64,000 bases of DNA, taken from NCBI GenBank assembly GCA_019359095.1, contig JAHHHZ010000011.1:186001-250000 (forward strand). The letters run 5' to 3'. Shown piece by piece: positions 28,181 to 37,272 of this stretch. The position numbers and the translations under genes are program-made. The notes beneath the pieces are model-generated. The model saw only the letters and a program-made list of their open reading frames with translations, did not search any database and was not told the DNA's origin. The DNA comes from Pleurocapsa minor HA4230-MV1. Its GTDB lineage: Bacteria > Cyanobacteriota > Cyanobacteriia > Cyanobacteriales > Xenococcaceae. The number at the start of each line of letters is the position of its first letter. Positions within the stretch are counted from its first letter, which is position 1.

Positions 28181-30364
28181 TTAGCCAGCCACCTTAAACT
28201 GTCCTACAGTAGCTTCCAATCTTTGAGCTACCTCGGCTGTTTCCACAATGGATTGGGCTACCTTACTGGAAGACTCGGAGGTATTGGCTGATAATTCAGC
28301 AATTTTTTGCATCAGGTTGGTAATGGTTTGAGACGTACTGGCTTGAGATACGGTACTTTGAGAAATTGACCCCATTAGTTGGTTAACTTCTTGGGATTTT
28401 TCCAGTACTAGACCCAAACTTTGCTTGGTGGATTCCACTAGACGAGTGGTTTCTACTACCTGGCTTGTCCCTGATTCCATGGCTTGGTTAACTTCTTGGG
28501 TTTCTGCTTGAATCGCTGCCACAATATTGGCGATTTCTTTGGTCGCTGCGGCGGATTGTTCTGCCAGGGCACCCACTTGTTCCGCTACAATCGTGAAACC
28601 TTGACCATATTCCCCTGCACGTCCCGCCTCAACCGAAGCGTTAATTGCAAGTACGTTGGTTTTAAGGGCAATTTCTTCGATAAAGGATACCACCTGCGAA
28701 ATTTTCTGGGATGATTCCCCTAAACGCTTCATTTTCTTGGCGGTTTCTCCGACAGTAGTCCGTAGTTGGAGAATACTGGCTACCGTTGAATCCATGTTGG
28801 CGGTACTACTAACAATCGTGTTGTAAGTATCATCGGTAATTTTTTCTGCTTGGTTAGCGTTGGCTGCTACTGCCTGAATGGACTGCGACATCTGTTGAAC
28901 AGAGATTAACGTCTCACGGGCTTCTTTGGTTTCAGCGATCGCCTGTTCTGCTAAAGCGCGAATTTCTGACTCATTTGCCTTGAGGGATGAACCTACTTGA
29001 CTGGTGGACTGTTTGGCTTCAATCGCAATGTCTTGGAGGTTACCAATAATCGCGTTAAATAGATCGGCAACCGTACTAATTTCCATCGAATCCAAGCCAG
29101 CTCGGACGGTTAAATCTCCATCGACAGCAGCTCCTACCTCTTCTAACAGGGTATAGATTGCCATTTCTAGCTTTTCTTTTTCTTGGCGCTGTTGTTGCGC
29201 GAATCCTTTTTGTTCTTCCAGGGAGTTTTGAATCTGTGCCGTCATCAAGTTGATATTACTGTTCAATTCTCCCAACTCATCTTGGCTATCCACCGCCAAA
29301 CGAGTATCCAGGTCGCCACTCCCAATTTTCTTCACCGCCTTCACCGCATCTAGTAGGGGCATAGTGGCACGGTTGGCTAGATAAGCAGCGATCGCTGATA
29401 CTAATAGGGTGGTCACACCAATACCAATTGCCAGAGTCAAACCTAAGTTTTTCTGAGCTGCAAAGGCAACATCTGTATCTTTAGCAATCAGGGTTTGCCA
29501 ATTAAGTTCTTTGATTCCTTTTAGCTCAGTTGGGGGCGCAATGGATACTAGCTGTGAAGTTTTGCTGAGTTTATTGGTCGTGGACTTAGTTCTATTTCCG
29601 TCTTTACCAGTGGCTAAGGCTAAATCAGCAAAAACGTCCTTCAGCATTAATCCTTCCTGTTGGTTCTTGCCGGCTTCTTTTTCTCCACCCAGGAAAATTT
29701 CTCCTGTACTATTGACCAGGTAATATTGCTGCCCTTTAGCTTGATAATTTTCCACAATATCCGTAAAAGTACTAACAGGCAAGCGGGCGCGAGCAAAACC
29801 AATGGGCTTACCAGTTCGAGGATCTTTAATTACTGAAGCAGTATAAATACTATAAGTACCCGTAGATTTAGAAATAGTCGGCTGGCTAACCACAATTGCA
29901 TTGGTTTTTAAGGCTTCCTGCACATAAGGACGATCGAGGTGATTCTCAAGTTTTTGCCCTTCGTCGGATTGGGCAATTACATTTCCTTTTAAGTCAAAAG
30001 CAGCGATACTCTCATAAGAACTATAAGCCTCGTAAAAACGTTTCAGAATTTCCGATCTTTCCTCGAAGGTAAATTTTTCGGGGTTAGCAAGAACTTTCAA
30101 ACTCGAAATTACCGTAATATCACCCCGTCGTTCTTGCATGAATCGACCAACTTTATCTTGTAGCTCACTTGCTTGAAGTTCTTCTGTGGCAATAGTTTCT
30201 TTGGTAATCGACTTGTTCGCGAAATAATAAGCCGTTCCCCCTGTAGCTAATACTGGAATTGTACCAAGGGCGATCGCCAATAATGTCGCTTTGGTTTTGA
30301 GGCTTAAGGATTTCCCCATACCAGCGTTGTCTGACTTCGTTTGATTAGATTTATCTATACTCAT
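28181..30364 (-). CDS. Methyl-accepting chemotaxis protein (PilJ/HmpD type)
   Basis: 727 residues. TM1 at about 24-48, a periplasmic Cache-like sensor (about 50-300), TM2 at about 308-330, HAMP (about 331-385), a second HAMP-like stretch (about 415-460), then a methyl-accepting signalling domain. The hairpin tip contains EIALKTNVLAINASVEAGRAGEYGQGF, which is strongly conserved. It senses an unknown stimulus and controls the CheA kinase encoded downstream through the CheW encoded upstream. The gene order CheY, CheW, MCP, CheA is that of the pilus-linked Tax3 and hormogonium Hmp loci. Confidence 0.93.
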   Translation of the reverse strand: MSIDKSNQTKSDNAGMGKSLSLKTKATLLAIALGTIPVLATGGTAYYFANKSITKETIATEELQASELQDKVGRFMQERRGDITVISSLKVLANPEKFTFEERSEILKRFYEAYSSYESIAAFDLKGNVIAQSDEGQKLENHLDRPYVQEALKTNAIVVSQPTISKSTGTYSIYTASVIKDPRTGKPIGFARARLPVSTFTDIVENYQAKGQQYYLVNSTGEIFLGGEKEAGKNQQEGLMLKDVFADLALATGKDGNRTKSTTNKLSKTSQLVSIAPPTELKGIKELNWQTLIAKDTDVAFAAQKNLGLTLAIGIGVTTLLVSAIAAYLANRATMPLLDAVKAVKKIGSGDLDTRLAVDSQDELGELNSNINLMTAQIQNSLEEQKGFAQQQRQEKEKLEMAIYTLLEEVGAAVDGDLTVRAGLDSMEISTVADLFNAIIGNLQDIAIEAKQSTSQVGSSLKANESEIRALAEQAIAETKEARETLISVQQMSQSIQAVAANANQAEKITDDTYNTIVSSTANMDSTVASILQLRTTVGETAKKMKRLGESSQKISQVVSFIEEIALKTNVLAINASVEAGRAGEYGQGFTIVAEQVGALAEQSAAATKEIANIVAAIQAETQEVNQAMESGTSQVVETTRLVESTKQSLGLVLEKSQEVNQLMGSISQSTVSQASTSQTITNLMQKIAELSANTSESSSKVAQSIVETAEVAQRLEATVGQFKVAG

Positions 30365-30421
30365 TTTGGATTCTAATTTAATTTAATAGTTAGAAATAGT
30401 TAGTTAGGTTTAGAAAATTAA

Positions 30422-30946
30422 TTACTTTAAGCTAGCCAAAAGGCGATTTAATTCTAGGATGGGAATCTTATTCCCTTTTTCCAGTGCCATCCCCGCCATA
30501 AAATCGGCAAGATTAGCAGGAGCGTCCTCAAGAGATGATTGAATTTGCTCAATGGGCAAACGGACAATCCCTTGAAGTTGCGTCACCGCCAAGCCAATCA
30601 AAATTGCTGGTTCAGATGGCTGATTCATGGTTTGCAAGACAATTACTTGATATTGCCGAGAATTGATTAACTCCGAAGGCAAGGCTAACAATTGAGCTAA
30701 ATCGAACACACAAAATACGCGATCGCGCGAATTCATCATGCCCACAAACGAGTTGGGCATGGTCGGCAAAGAGGTAATTTGCTCCGCCTCCACGATTAAT
30801 GATTCCTGCACCTGTGCCATCGATAACAAAGCATTAATTTCTGGTGTCAGTTGGAATTTGATATAGGCATCTCCCGATGCGACATTACCTTGAAATAGCT
30901 CTTGTAAGTTGGCTTGAATTCTAGAAGCTGGACTAGATGTAGACAT
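30422..30946 (-). CDS. CheW-like coupling protein
   Basis: 174 residues. A CheW domain with the pattern FQLTPEINALLSMAQVQESLIV, then LPTMPNSFVGMMNSRDRVFCVFDLAQLL, then GLAVTQLQGIVRLP, as in PilI. It should bridge the MCP receptor and the CheA kinase into one signalling array at the membrane. It lies 57 bases before the MCP gene in the same operon. Confidence 0.9.
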   Translation of the reverse strand: MSTSSPASRIQANLQELFQGNVASGDAYIKFQLTPEINALLSMAQVQESLIVEAEQITSLPTMPNSFVGMMNSRDRVFCVFDLAQLLALPSELINSRQYQVIVLQTMNQPSEPAILIGLAVTQLQGIVRLPIEQIQSSLEDAPANLADFMAGMALEKGNKIPILELNRLLASLK

Positions 30947-30974
30947 ACTTGTTTCATTAATGTTAACTATGCTT

Positions 30975-31070
30975 GTCGGTTGGGGAGATAGGGAGATAGG
31001 GAGGTAGGGAGGTAGGGAGGTAGGGAAGTTAAGGCATCACTTGTCCCCAAGTCCCCAAGTCCCTAAACTC
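30975..31070. repeat. Heptamer and octamer arrays between cheY and cheW
   Basis: GGGAGATA and GGGAGGTA units at about 30982-31026, then CCCCAAGT units at about 31042-31062. They follow the cheY stop (31087) on the coding strand. Confidence 0.8.
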
Positions 31071-31086
31071 TTTTATCAATCAAAAG

Positions 31087-31449
31087 TTACATTAAAACTT
31101 CGTGAACGGCTTTGACCAATTCATCTTGGGTACAAGGCTTAGTCACATAAGCATTAATCCCCTGTTTTTTTGCCCACATTTTGTCTACATCGCTACTTTT
31201 GGCAGTACAGGCAATGACGGGAATACCTTGGGTTTCAGGATTTTTTCTGATTTTACGACAGACATCTAATCCACCCATTTCAGGCATCATCCAATCAGTA
31301 ACCACAGCATCAGGTTTTTTGGCTATAGTTTGGGCGATCGCATCTTCTCCGTCTTTGGCAACAATGATGTTATAACCAGCTTTGGTTAAATAGTTTGCCA
31401 TCATATCTAATTCAGATTTTACGTCGTCAACAATTAGGATAGTTTTCAT
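31087..31449 (-). CDS. CheY-like single-domain response regulator (PilH/HmpB type)
   Basis: 120 residues. A complete receiver: acidic pair in LIVDDVKSE, phospho-acceptor Asp 52 in VVTDWMMPEMGG, conserved Thr in IACTAKS and Lys in YVTKPC. It has no output domain, so it acts through protein binding, probably on pilus motors or by competing for phosphate. The second gene of the five-gene chemotaxis operon. Confidence 0.93.
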   Translation of the reverse strand: MKTILIVDDVKSELDMMANYLTKAGYNIIVAKDGEDAIAQTIAKKPDAVVTDWMMPEMGGLDVCRKIRKNPETQGIPVIACTAKSSDVDKMWAKKQGINAYVTKPCTQDELVKAVHEVLM

Positions 31450-31523
31450 GATTTTAGATTTTAGATTTTTTGCAGTGAATATAATTGATTAATTTAGTAG
31501 AACAAGTAATCTTCAAAGATAAA

Positions 31524-32765
31524 TTATTGAAGATACTTATTTACAACTTGATTCAAACCTTCTTTGGTAAAAGGTTTGGTTAGATAATCTGTTGCTCCCG
31601 CAAGTTTTGCTCTAGTTTTGTCAATTATTCCCGTATTTCCAGATACCATGATAATCGGTATATGGTTGCAGTTGCCACTACTTCGTAGTAGTCCACATAG
31701 TTTATAGCCATTAATTTTTGGCATAGTAATATCCAACAAGATTAGATGAGGAATGATGACAAAAATTTGAGATGCAGCTTTTATAGGATCATCAAGGGCT
31801 GTTACTTGAAATTTATTTGGGTCGAGAAAACGTTTGATTTCTTGTAAGATCGTAGGACTATCATCAATACAGACGATTTTCCATGTTTTTGTCGCTTTAT
31901 CTAATTTATTATTTGTTGTTAGTTTTATTTCTCGATCAATATCATCTAATTTTCGAGATATAGAAGGAATTTTATTTAAAGGCTCTTGAGGACAGTGTAA
32001 ATCAATTATTTTTTTGTCAATATATGGAGATAGAATTTGTGCTACTTGAAACTCCTTTTTATTTAATAGTATTGACAGTTGACGAATACTAGTATTACCT
32101 CTTAATATCTTGCTTAGTTCTATTAAAATATCGTGATTTAAGAAACCTGAATCTGGCAGAGTTTTTGTTTCCCAGCCAGGAGTAAAAGAAGGACATTGAT
32201 GAATCGAAAGTAATTCTTCACTGCATTTTTGCCATTGTTTTATCTTAATTTCTGCTTCATTTAAACATTCGGCAATACTCAACGATATAGAGACTTGAAT
32301 TTGTGAAGTAATCCAGGTAGGAACTAAAACATTTTCTTGCCATAAGGAATCGCCTTGCTCGAGCCAGAGACAAGACTGCAATTCGTCTTTAGTGATACTT
32401 TCAATTAGTTTGGAGCTTTCATCTGAGTTAAGCTGTTTTTCCGCTATTAACCAGAGAATAATCTTGCTGTAAATATCTAAATCACTAGACTGTTTCGACT
32501 GATCTAGTTTAGATAATTGTTCTTCCTGCAAGGATTGGGGTAGCTGTTTTAGAGCAGCTAGAGCTTGTCTCAATCCCAAAAAATGTAAATGGTACTTGAG
32601 CTGATCTAGGGATTGTGCCGAGCAGTAAACATATCGTAAACTTCCCATTTGCAAATAAATTTCCCAAACAACCGATTCGCCTCTAAGCTTAAGACAGCCT
32701 GAATTTTTAGCTGCTGCTAGTTGCGATAGTAAATGTTGTGAATTGAGTTTTGAAGTTGTTGTCAT
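31524..32765 (-). CDS. PATAN (DUF4388)-receiver response regulator, PatA/PilG-like
   Basis: 413 residues from ATG 32765; the frame also opens at a TTG at 32780. The N-terminal PATAN domain (HLLSQLAAAKNSGCLKLRGESVVWEIYLQMGS) has a long helical linker behind it. The C-terminal receiver (about 295-413) has Asp in ILLDITMPKINGYKLC, plus IMVSGNTG and YLTKPF. This is the layout of PatA and the TaxP3/PilG group. As the first gene of the operon it is probably the output regulator for type IV pilus assembly and direction of movement. Lower GC than its neighbours in the middle linker. Confidence 0.9.
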   Translation of the reverse strand: MTTTSKLNSQHLLSQLAAAKNSGCLKLRGESVVWEIYLQMGSLRYVYCSAQSLDQLKYHLHFLGLRQALAALKQLPQSLQEEQLSKLDQSKQSSDLDIYSKIILWLIAEKQLNSDESSKLIESITKDELQSCLWLEQGDSLWQENVLVPTWITSQIQVSISLSIAECLNEAEIKIKQWQKCSEELLSIHQCPSFTPGWETKTLPDSGFLNHDILIELSKILRGNTSIRQLSILLNKKEFQVAQILSPYIDKKIIDLHCPQEPLNKIPSISRKLDDIDREIKLTTNNKLDKATKTWKIVCIDDSPTILQEIKRFLDPNKFQVTALDDPIKAASQIFVIIPHLILLDITMPKINGYKLCGLLRSSGNCNHIPIIMVSGNTGIIDKTRAKLAGATDYLTKPFTKEGLNQVVNKYLQ

Positions 32766-32921
32766 AATGATAAAAATCAACTTAACTCATTTATTGTTCC
32801 CAAAATCACTAGCTAATCCATAATCGAGCAATAAATTTGTGTTGACAGTCGTTTTAAATCGAGGTAAAACTCCCCACAGTTAAGGCTAAATTATCTTTAT
32901 GAAGAAGTATTTTTCCATCAA

Positions 32922-32962
32922 AAAAGCGATCGCTCTTTAAAGTGAGAAGAACGATCGCTTTT
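32922..32962. terminator. Bidirectional terminator candidate after secG
   Basis: AAAAGCGATCG (32922-32932) and CGATCGCTTTT (32952-32962) are perfect 11-bp inverted arms with A and T runs at the outside. It lies downstream of secG and upstream of the chemotaxis operon. Confidence 0.55.
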
Positions 32963-33080
32963 ATAGTCATTCCAAATAAAATCCACACGATTATGTAAGG
33001 GCGAATGGCCATTCGCCCCTACGATTAATTGAATTGGATGCGAAATTTTAAAATGCGGAAGCTAATTGGAATGACTATAA
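32961..33080. mobile_element. 120-bp MITE-like element
   Basis: TTATAGTCATTCCAA at the left and its exact reverse complement at the right give 15-bp terminal inverted repeats. The inside holds the palindrome at 32995-33022. No coding capacity. The related transposase is not in this window. The element fills most of the 32766-33126 gap. Confidence 0.6.
32995..33022. repeat. 28-bp near-perfect palindrome
   Basis: GTAAGGGCGAATGG followed by CCATTCGCCCCTAC; one mismatched pair. The same outer arms (GTAGGGGCG/CGCCCCTAC) as the palindrome at 28150-28177, with a different centre. Confidence 0.85.
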
Positions 33081-33126
33081 CTGAAAAAGACTAAAAACTA
33101 TATGCCCTAAAGGACGAACTAAAAAT

Positions 33127-33357
33127 CTAACCGATCCAGCCAGCACTTAACATTACAGTTAAGGTTATAAAACCAATTCCCAAACCCCAGGTAATCCGAT
33201 TCAAGGCATTCTCTGCACTCTTAGTACTCGTAAACATTTGTGATTGTCCGCCAATACCGCCTAAACCGTCACCTTTAGGGCTGTGTAGCAGAATGAAAAC
33301 AATTATGAGAAAGCCACAAGCTGCCCAGATAATCTGTACTATTTGATATAGGTTCAT
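33127..33357 (-). CDS. secG: Preprotein translocase subunit SecG
   Basis: 76 residues with two transmembrane helices (about 4-24 and 53-73) and the conserved loop HSPKGDGLGGIGGQSQMF between them. SecG stimulates protein export through SecYE. It lies 97 bases after gpmI on the same strand, an arrangement common in cyanobacteria, and is probably co-transcribed with it. Confidence 0.93.
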   Translation of the reverse strand: MNLYQIVQIIWAACGFLIIVFILLHSPKGDGLGGIGGQSQMFTSTKSAENALNRITWGLGIGFITLTVMLSAGWIG

Positions 33358-33454
33358 AATAAAAATCTAACTTTTATGCTCTAAAAAATTTAATGATCAC
33401 TATTGTATGCTGCCGACAGAGCTATATTCAAACAAATAAAGTTGCTAGCTATGG

Positions 33455-35053
33455 TCACCTGGAGATTTTAATTGGCGTCCGATTTGGTTTGGCTTCATAA
33501 ATTGCTGGCTCAATCAAAGACTTTCCAGTCATTTCCTCTGGTTGAGGGATTTGCAATATTTCTAAGATAGTGGGGGCAACATCCGCCAAACAGCCATTTT
33601 CTCTTAGAGGAACATCTGCGCCATGTCCAATAATTTTTCTGGCTTCTCCTTCAACTAGGATAAAAGGAACTGGGTTAGTTGTGTGGGCTGTCCAAGGATT
33701 TCCATCTTGATCCCGCATATACTCAGCATTCCCATGATCTGCTGTAATCAGTAAAGTACCGCCTGCTTGGTTAACAGTTTCAATCACTCTACCCAAACAG
33801 CGATCTACAGTTTCGATCGCCTTAACTGCTGCATCTAAATTTCCCGTATGCCCAACCATATCAGGGTTAGCATAGTTAACTACAATTAGAGTATAAACTC
33901 CTTGTTTGACAGCCTTGCAAACCTCGTCAGTTACCGCTTGAGCAGACATTTCGGGCGCGCGATCGTAGGTCGCCACCATCGGGCTTTGAATCAACTTTTG
34001 GTCTTCCCCTTCAAAGGGCAATTCTAAACCACCGTTGAAAAAATAGGTAACATGGGGATATTTTTCGGTTTCGGCGGTACGGAACTGGCGCAAACCTTGG
34101 TTAGCGATTACTTCTCCCAAAATATTAGTTAAATTTTGGGGTTTGAAAACTACCTCGACAGGTGCATTAGGATCGTATTGAGTAAAGGTAACAAAATGTA
34201 GCCGATCAATTTTGTGGCGTTCAAACCCATCAAAATTACTATTAACAAAGGCATAGGTTAGCTGTCTTGAGCGGTCGGGACGGAAGTTAAAGAAAATAAC
34301 TGCATCACCAGGTTCCACAGCCCCTGTGGCGATTCTCGTGGGGATAATAAATTCGTCGGTAATATCTGAACTATAAAAGCTTTCTAAAACTTCGGTGGCG
34401 GAACGAGAATCAATCTTTTCATTGCGAGTCATGACGTTGTAGGCTAACTGGATTCGATCCCAACGGCGATCGCGATCCATGGCGTAATAACGACCACTAA
34501 TGGTCACAATCCGACCAACGCCAACTCGATCGATTGCCTCTTGTATCTTACTTAGTGCCTTGATACCTTCTGTAGTGTAAGTATCTCGTCCATCAGTAAT
34601 TGCATGAATACAAACATCTTGAACATCATTAGCCTTAGCTAAATTCAGTAAGCCAGTTAAGTGTTTGAGGTGAGAATGCACTCCTCCTTCAGAACAAAGT
34701 CCCAATAGGTGTAGCTTGCCCCCCGTAGCGTTAACCTTGGTGCAGGCATCAATTAATACTTGATTGTCGAGCAAAGAGCCATCTTCAACCGCATCAGAAA
34801 TTCTGACTAATTCTTGCGGAACTACTCTTCCCGCGCCCAAGTTCAAATGTCCAACTTCCGAATTCCCCATCTGACCATCGGGTAATCCTACTGCCTTGCC
34901 CGAGGTATTAATTAACGTATGAGGATATGCGTACTGTAAGCTACTAAATATTGGAGTTTTAGCTGTTGCAATAGCATTGGCTTCTGTTGATTCGCGATGA
35001 CCCCAACCATCTAAGATAGCTAACACCACTGGAGATACAGGTAGTTGAACCAT
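33455..35053 (-). CDS. gpmI: 2,3-bisphosphoglycerate-independent phosphoglycerate mutase
   Basis: 532 residues. Interconverts 3- and 2-phosphoglycerate in lower glycolysis, with two metal ions and a phosphoserine intermediate. The N-terminal ILDGWGHRE carries the first metal Asp, and the catalytic Ser is in QMGNSEVGHLNLGAGR. GRDTYT and the C-terminal ITADHGNAEYM and HTTNPVPFI complete the metal sites. Full length for the family. The C-terminus has a short extension (AKPNRTPIKISR). Confidence 0.96.
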   Translation of the reverse strand: MVQLPVSPVVLAILDGWGHRESTEANAIATAKTPIFSSLQYAYPHTLINTSGKAVGLPDGQMGNSEVGHLNLGAGRVVPQELVRISDAVEDGSLLDNQVLIDACTKVNATGGKLHLLGLCSEGGVHSHLKHLTGLLNLAKANDVQDVCIHAITDGRDTYTTEGIKALSKIQEAIDRVGVGRIVTISGRYYAMDRDRRWDRIQLAYNVMTRNEKIDSRSATEVLESFYSSDITDEFIIPTRIATGAVEPGDAVIFFNFRPDRSRQLTYAFVNSNFDGFERHKIDRLHFVTFTQYDPNAPVEVVFKPQNLTNILGEVIANQGLRQFRTAETEKYPHVTYFFNGGLELPFEGEDQKLIQSPMVATYDRAPEMSAQAVTDEVCKAVKQGVYTLIVVNYANPDMVGHTGNLDAAVKAIETVDRCLGRVIETVNQAGGTLLITADHGNAEYMRDQDGNPWTAHTTNPVPFILVEGEARKIIGHGADVPLRENGCLADVAPTILEILQIPQPEEMTGKSLIEPAIYEAKPNRTPIKISR

Positions 35054-35161
35054 AATTGTTACCCTATAATAATCACTGGCACATTGATAATAACATCGAC
35101 AACGGCTTTGATTCGACTGTTATTAATCTTTAACTAATAATTATTGCCAGTTTACTAATCA

Positions 35162-35647
35162 TTAATTTAATTTACATCTGATTGAGTTGACATTGTTGAC
35201 ATTATTAAGCTTTTGTTCTCTTGCAGCAATAATCTTGTCTATCTCTGGTCTTCCCGTGATTTTTAAACGCCAGTCTGCCCAAATTTTATAGAGCCAATCA
35301 GCGATCGCCCCAATAATTTTTATCTTGGTTATAGCATAGACCCAACCCATCCCCAGCTGTTCATAAACTTGTCTGAAAACCTCGACATTCTTAACGATTG
35401 TGCCGTTGGGTAACACTGCATGAATTACTCCCATTGCCGTAGCAAAGTCAATTCCAGCATTATCTTGCGGGTCATAATCGAGACTGGAGATATCGACAAA
35501 TTTCACAATTCCCCTGCCTGCATCTTTTTTGGTGAGAAAGTTGACTTCCCGCACACACAGAGGGCATTCTCCATCGTATAGAAGTTTAATTTTCCAAGTC
35601 GGTTTTACTGATGGACAATCGCTAGATTTAGTGGCAACAGCAGTCAT
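35162..35647 (-). CDS. DCC family (DUF393) thiol-disulfide oxidoreductase-like protein
   Basis: 161 residues. LLYDGECPLCVREVNFL near the N-terminus carries the DxxCxxC motif that defines DUF393, a thioredoxin-like family. The rest (GVIHAVLPNGTIVKNVEVFRQVYEQLGMGWVYA) matches the usual continuation. The substrate is unknown. The first 17 residues precede the domain and may be dispensable. It stands alone, with a small gene following upstream. Confidence 0.85.
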   Translation of the reverse strand: MTAVATKSSDCPSVKPTWKIKLLYDGECPLCVREVNFLTKKDAGRGIVKFVDISSLDYDPQDNAGIDFATAMGVIHAVLPNGTIVKNVEVFRQVYEQLGMGWVYAITKIKIIGAIADWLYKIWADWRLKITGRPEIDKIIAAREQKLNNVNNVNSIRCKLN

Positions 35648-35754
35648 AGTTAAAGGTTATTTTAGATTTAGTTTAGTTACTTTTGCTAGACAAACTTTTG
35701 ATTTACTTTAGCCAATGATCAGTTTCTAACTTTAGACGAAGCTCAATTGTTGCT

Positions 35755-35898
35755 TTAATAACTGGCAGTAATCATAGTGCGATCGAAAACATATTCACTG
35801 TAGTCAGCGATGGTATCTACCCCTACATAACTAAAGAAAACTTCTAGAGCTAACCAAATACCAACTTGAAATATTAATTTCTTCCACTTAATATTCAT
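35755..35898 (-). CDS. Small 47-residue protein, cyanobacterial type
   Basis: A short frame from the ATG at 35898: basic start MNIKWKKL, one hydrophobic stretch (LIFQVGIWLALEVFFSYVG), then an acidic/aromatic tail (DTIADYSEYVFDR). GGAAG lies 2 bases before the ATG. The pattern of Trp/Lys start, hydrophobic helix and ADYSE(Y/F) tail looks like a small conserved cyanobacterial family as I remember it; I cannot name a function. It is probably membrane attached. Confidence 0.55.
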   Translation of the reverse strand: MNIKWKKLIFQVGIWLALEVFFSYVGVDTIADYSEYVFDRTMITASY

Positions 35899-36068
35899 CG
35901 CTTCCAACAAGAATGAAACTCCACCGATCTATCTGTTACCAAAATTAACAAAAAATGTAACGAAATGCAACAAGATCTGTGAAGTTAAAAAATCTCTGGC
36001 TGAATTATATTTATTAAAAAGCTCTAAGCTCTAAGCTAAGGTTTGATCGCCGTTGTCAAATCAGGTAC

Positions 36069-36200
36069 AGCCCTACGTAAAAACGTTAGGACATCTTGGA
36101 AATACTACTTCCTACTTCCTACTTCCTACTTCCTACTTCCTACTTCCTACTTCCTACTTCCTACTTCCTACTTCCTACTTCCTACTTCCTACTTCCTAAT
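36069..36200. repeat. Long CTTCCTA heptamer array with conserved flank
   Basis: About 13 CTTCCTA units (36105-36198) preceded by a 40-base flank (AAAAACGTTAGGACATCTTG and neighbours). That flank is also present, diverged, before the mutS array at 19701-19740. The array supplies the last codons and the stop codon of the desaturase gene. Confidence 0.9.
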
Positions 36201-37162
36201 TTCCTATATATATAGCGGTTATATCCAGCAGGAGCAAAGATGGATTTTGCCCAACGCCACCACCACTGCAAGTAAGAATAGGGATTGTCGTTAGTAAAAT
36301 ATTCAGGAGCAAGACGTTTGATTTTAGGTAGATGGATCCACGGCACTTGGGGAAAGGTATGGTGTTCGTCGTGGTAGCCAGTATTAAAAAAAGGAATATT
36401 AGTCCAGCTGTAGGTAGAGTAGGTTTTTCCTTGGTGATAGATATGATGTTCGGCAATTGATTGCCCACGAAAAGTTATCCCCCAATTGCTTGCCATTATT
36501 GTCAAACTCCAGAAAAGATAAAGTGCAGCTTGCGGTGCGATCGCTAAATAGGCAAGAGCGTAGAGCAGTATACTGGTGACAATTAGTAGCAGATTGAATT
36601 TTGGGTCAATGGTTGCCGACTTTACCTGACGCAGATCAACCTTAACCAAACTAGAGATGATTAGCTCGCTAACAATTAAGCCTCCAGGTAGAAGATGCAG
36701 CAGACTTTCTAAAATGCGCCAAGAGAGATGATTAGTAGCAAATTCGGCACGATTACGATCCCATAGCTCATGATCGTATTGATAATCATTGAGTTGAAGA
36801 TGATGGGTTTTACCATGTACCCCAATGTAGGTTAGAGATTCCCCAAAAGAAAGAGAGCCACAAACGATTAACCAGAGGGCAAACCGAGAACCCAGCTGAG
36901 ATTTAAAAATTAAATTATGGGCAGCTTCGTGAACAAAAATTCCCAAAGAATGAAGAATAAACTGCCCGACCAAAAAAGCGATCGCGCCGACAGCAAACCA
37001 AGGCAAATCTCTAACTAACAAAGCGATCGACCATTGCCCAGCAACTAACAAAGCAATCGGCAAGATCGATAGAGGATAGTTGCCAAAGTATTCTTTAATT
37101 GCAGGATACTGGCGTAATATATCTTGACTTCGTTGAATATGCCACTGGCTATCGATTGACAT
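36182..37162 (-). CDS. Fatty acid desaturase family protein, sphingolipid delta-4-desaturase-like
   Basis: 326 residues, membrane di-iron oxidase fold. Three His boxes: HEAAH, HGKTHH and [13 protein letters not shown]; the last is close to the HNEHHDFP box of DEGS-type sphingolipid desaturases. Four hydrophobic segments are placed as usual (two before box 1 and two before box 3). It may desaturate or hydroxylate a lipid or a carotenoid-like substrate; the exact reaction is open. The final residues GSRK and the stop codon are encoded by a CTTCCTA heptamer array, so the native C-terminus has been replaced. Confidence 0.82.
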   Translation of the reverse strand: MSIDSQWHIQRSQDILRQYPAIKEYFGNYPLSILPIALLVAGQWSIALLVRDLPWFAVGAIAFLVGQFILHSLGIFVHEAAHNLIFKSQLGSRFALWLIVCGSLSFGESLTYIGVHGKTHHLQLNDYQYDHELWDRNRAEFATNHLSWRILESLLHLLPGGLIVSELIISSLVKVDLRQVKSATIDPKFNLLLIVTSILLYALAYLAIAPQAALYLFWSLTIMASNWGITFRGQSIAEHHIYHQGKTYSTYSWTNIPFFNTGYHDEHHTFPQVPWIHLPKIKRLAPEYFTNDNPYSYLQWWWRWAKSIFAPAGYNRYIYRKLGSRK

Positions 37163-37191
37163 GGATCATTTTAGAGTCTTGAGGTCTTTTG

Positions 37192-37272
37192 GGGACTTGG
37201 GGACTTGGGGACTTGGGGACTTAGGTCAACTATTATCTCCCTATCTCCCTACTTCCCTATCTCCCCTACTTC
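37192..37272. repeat. GGGGACTT and (A/G)GGGA(G/A) arrays at the S1-protein stop
   Basis: GGGGACTT repeats at about 37194-37226, followed by CCCTATCT/CCCTACTT units at about 37231-37270. The second array contains the stop codon and last seven codons of the S1-domain gene. Confidence 0.85.

Noticed and set aside
36105-36198. Regular repeats resembling a CRISPR array
   Set aside because: The units are 7 bases with no spacers, and no cas genes are present. They are simple heptamer tandem arrays.
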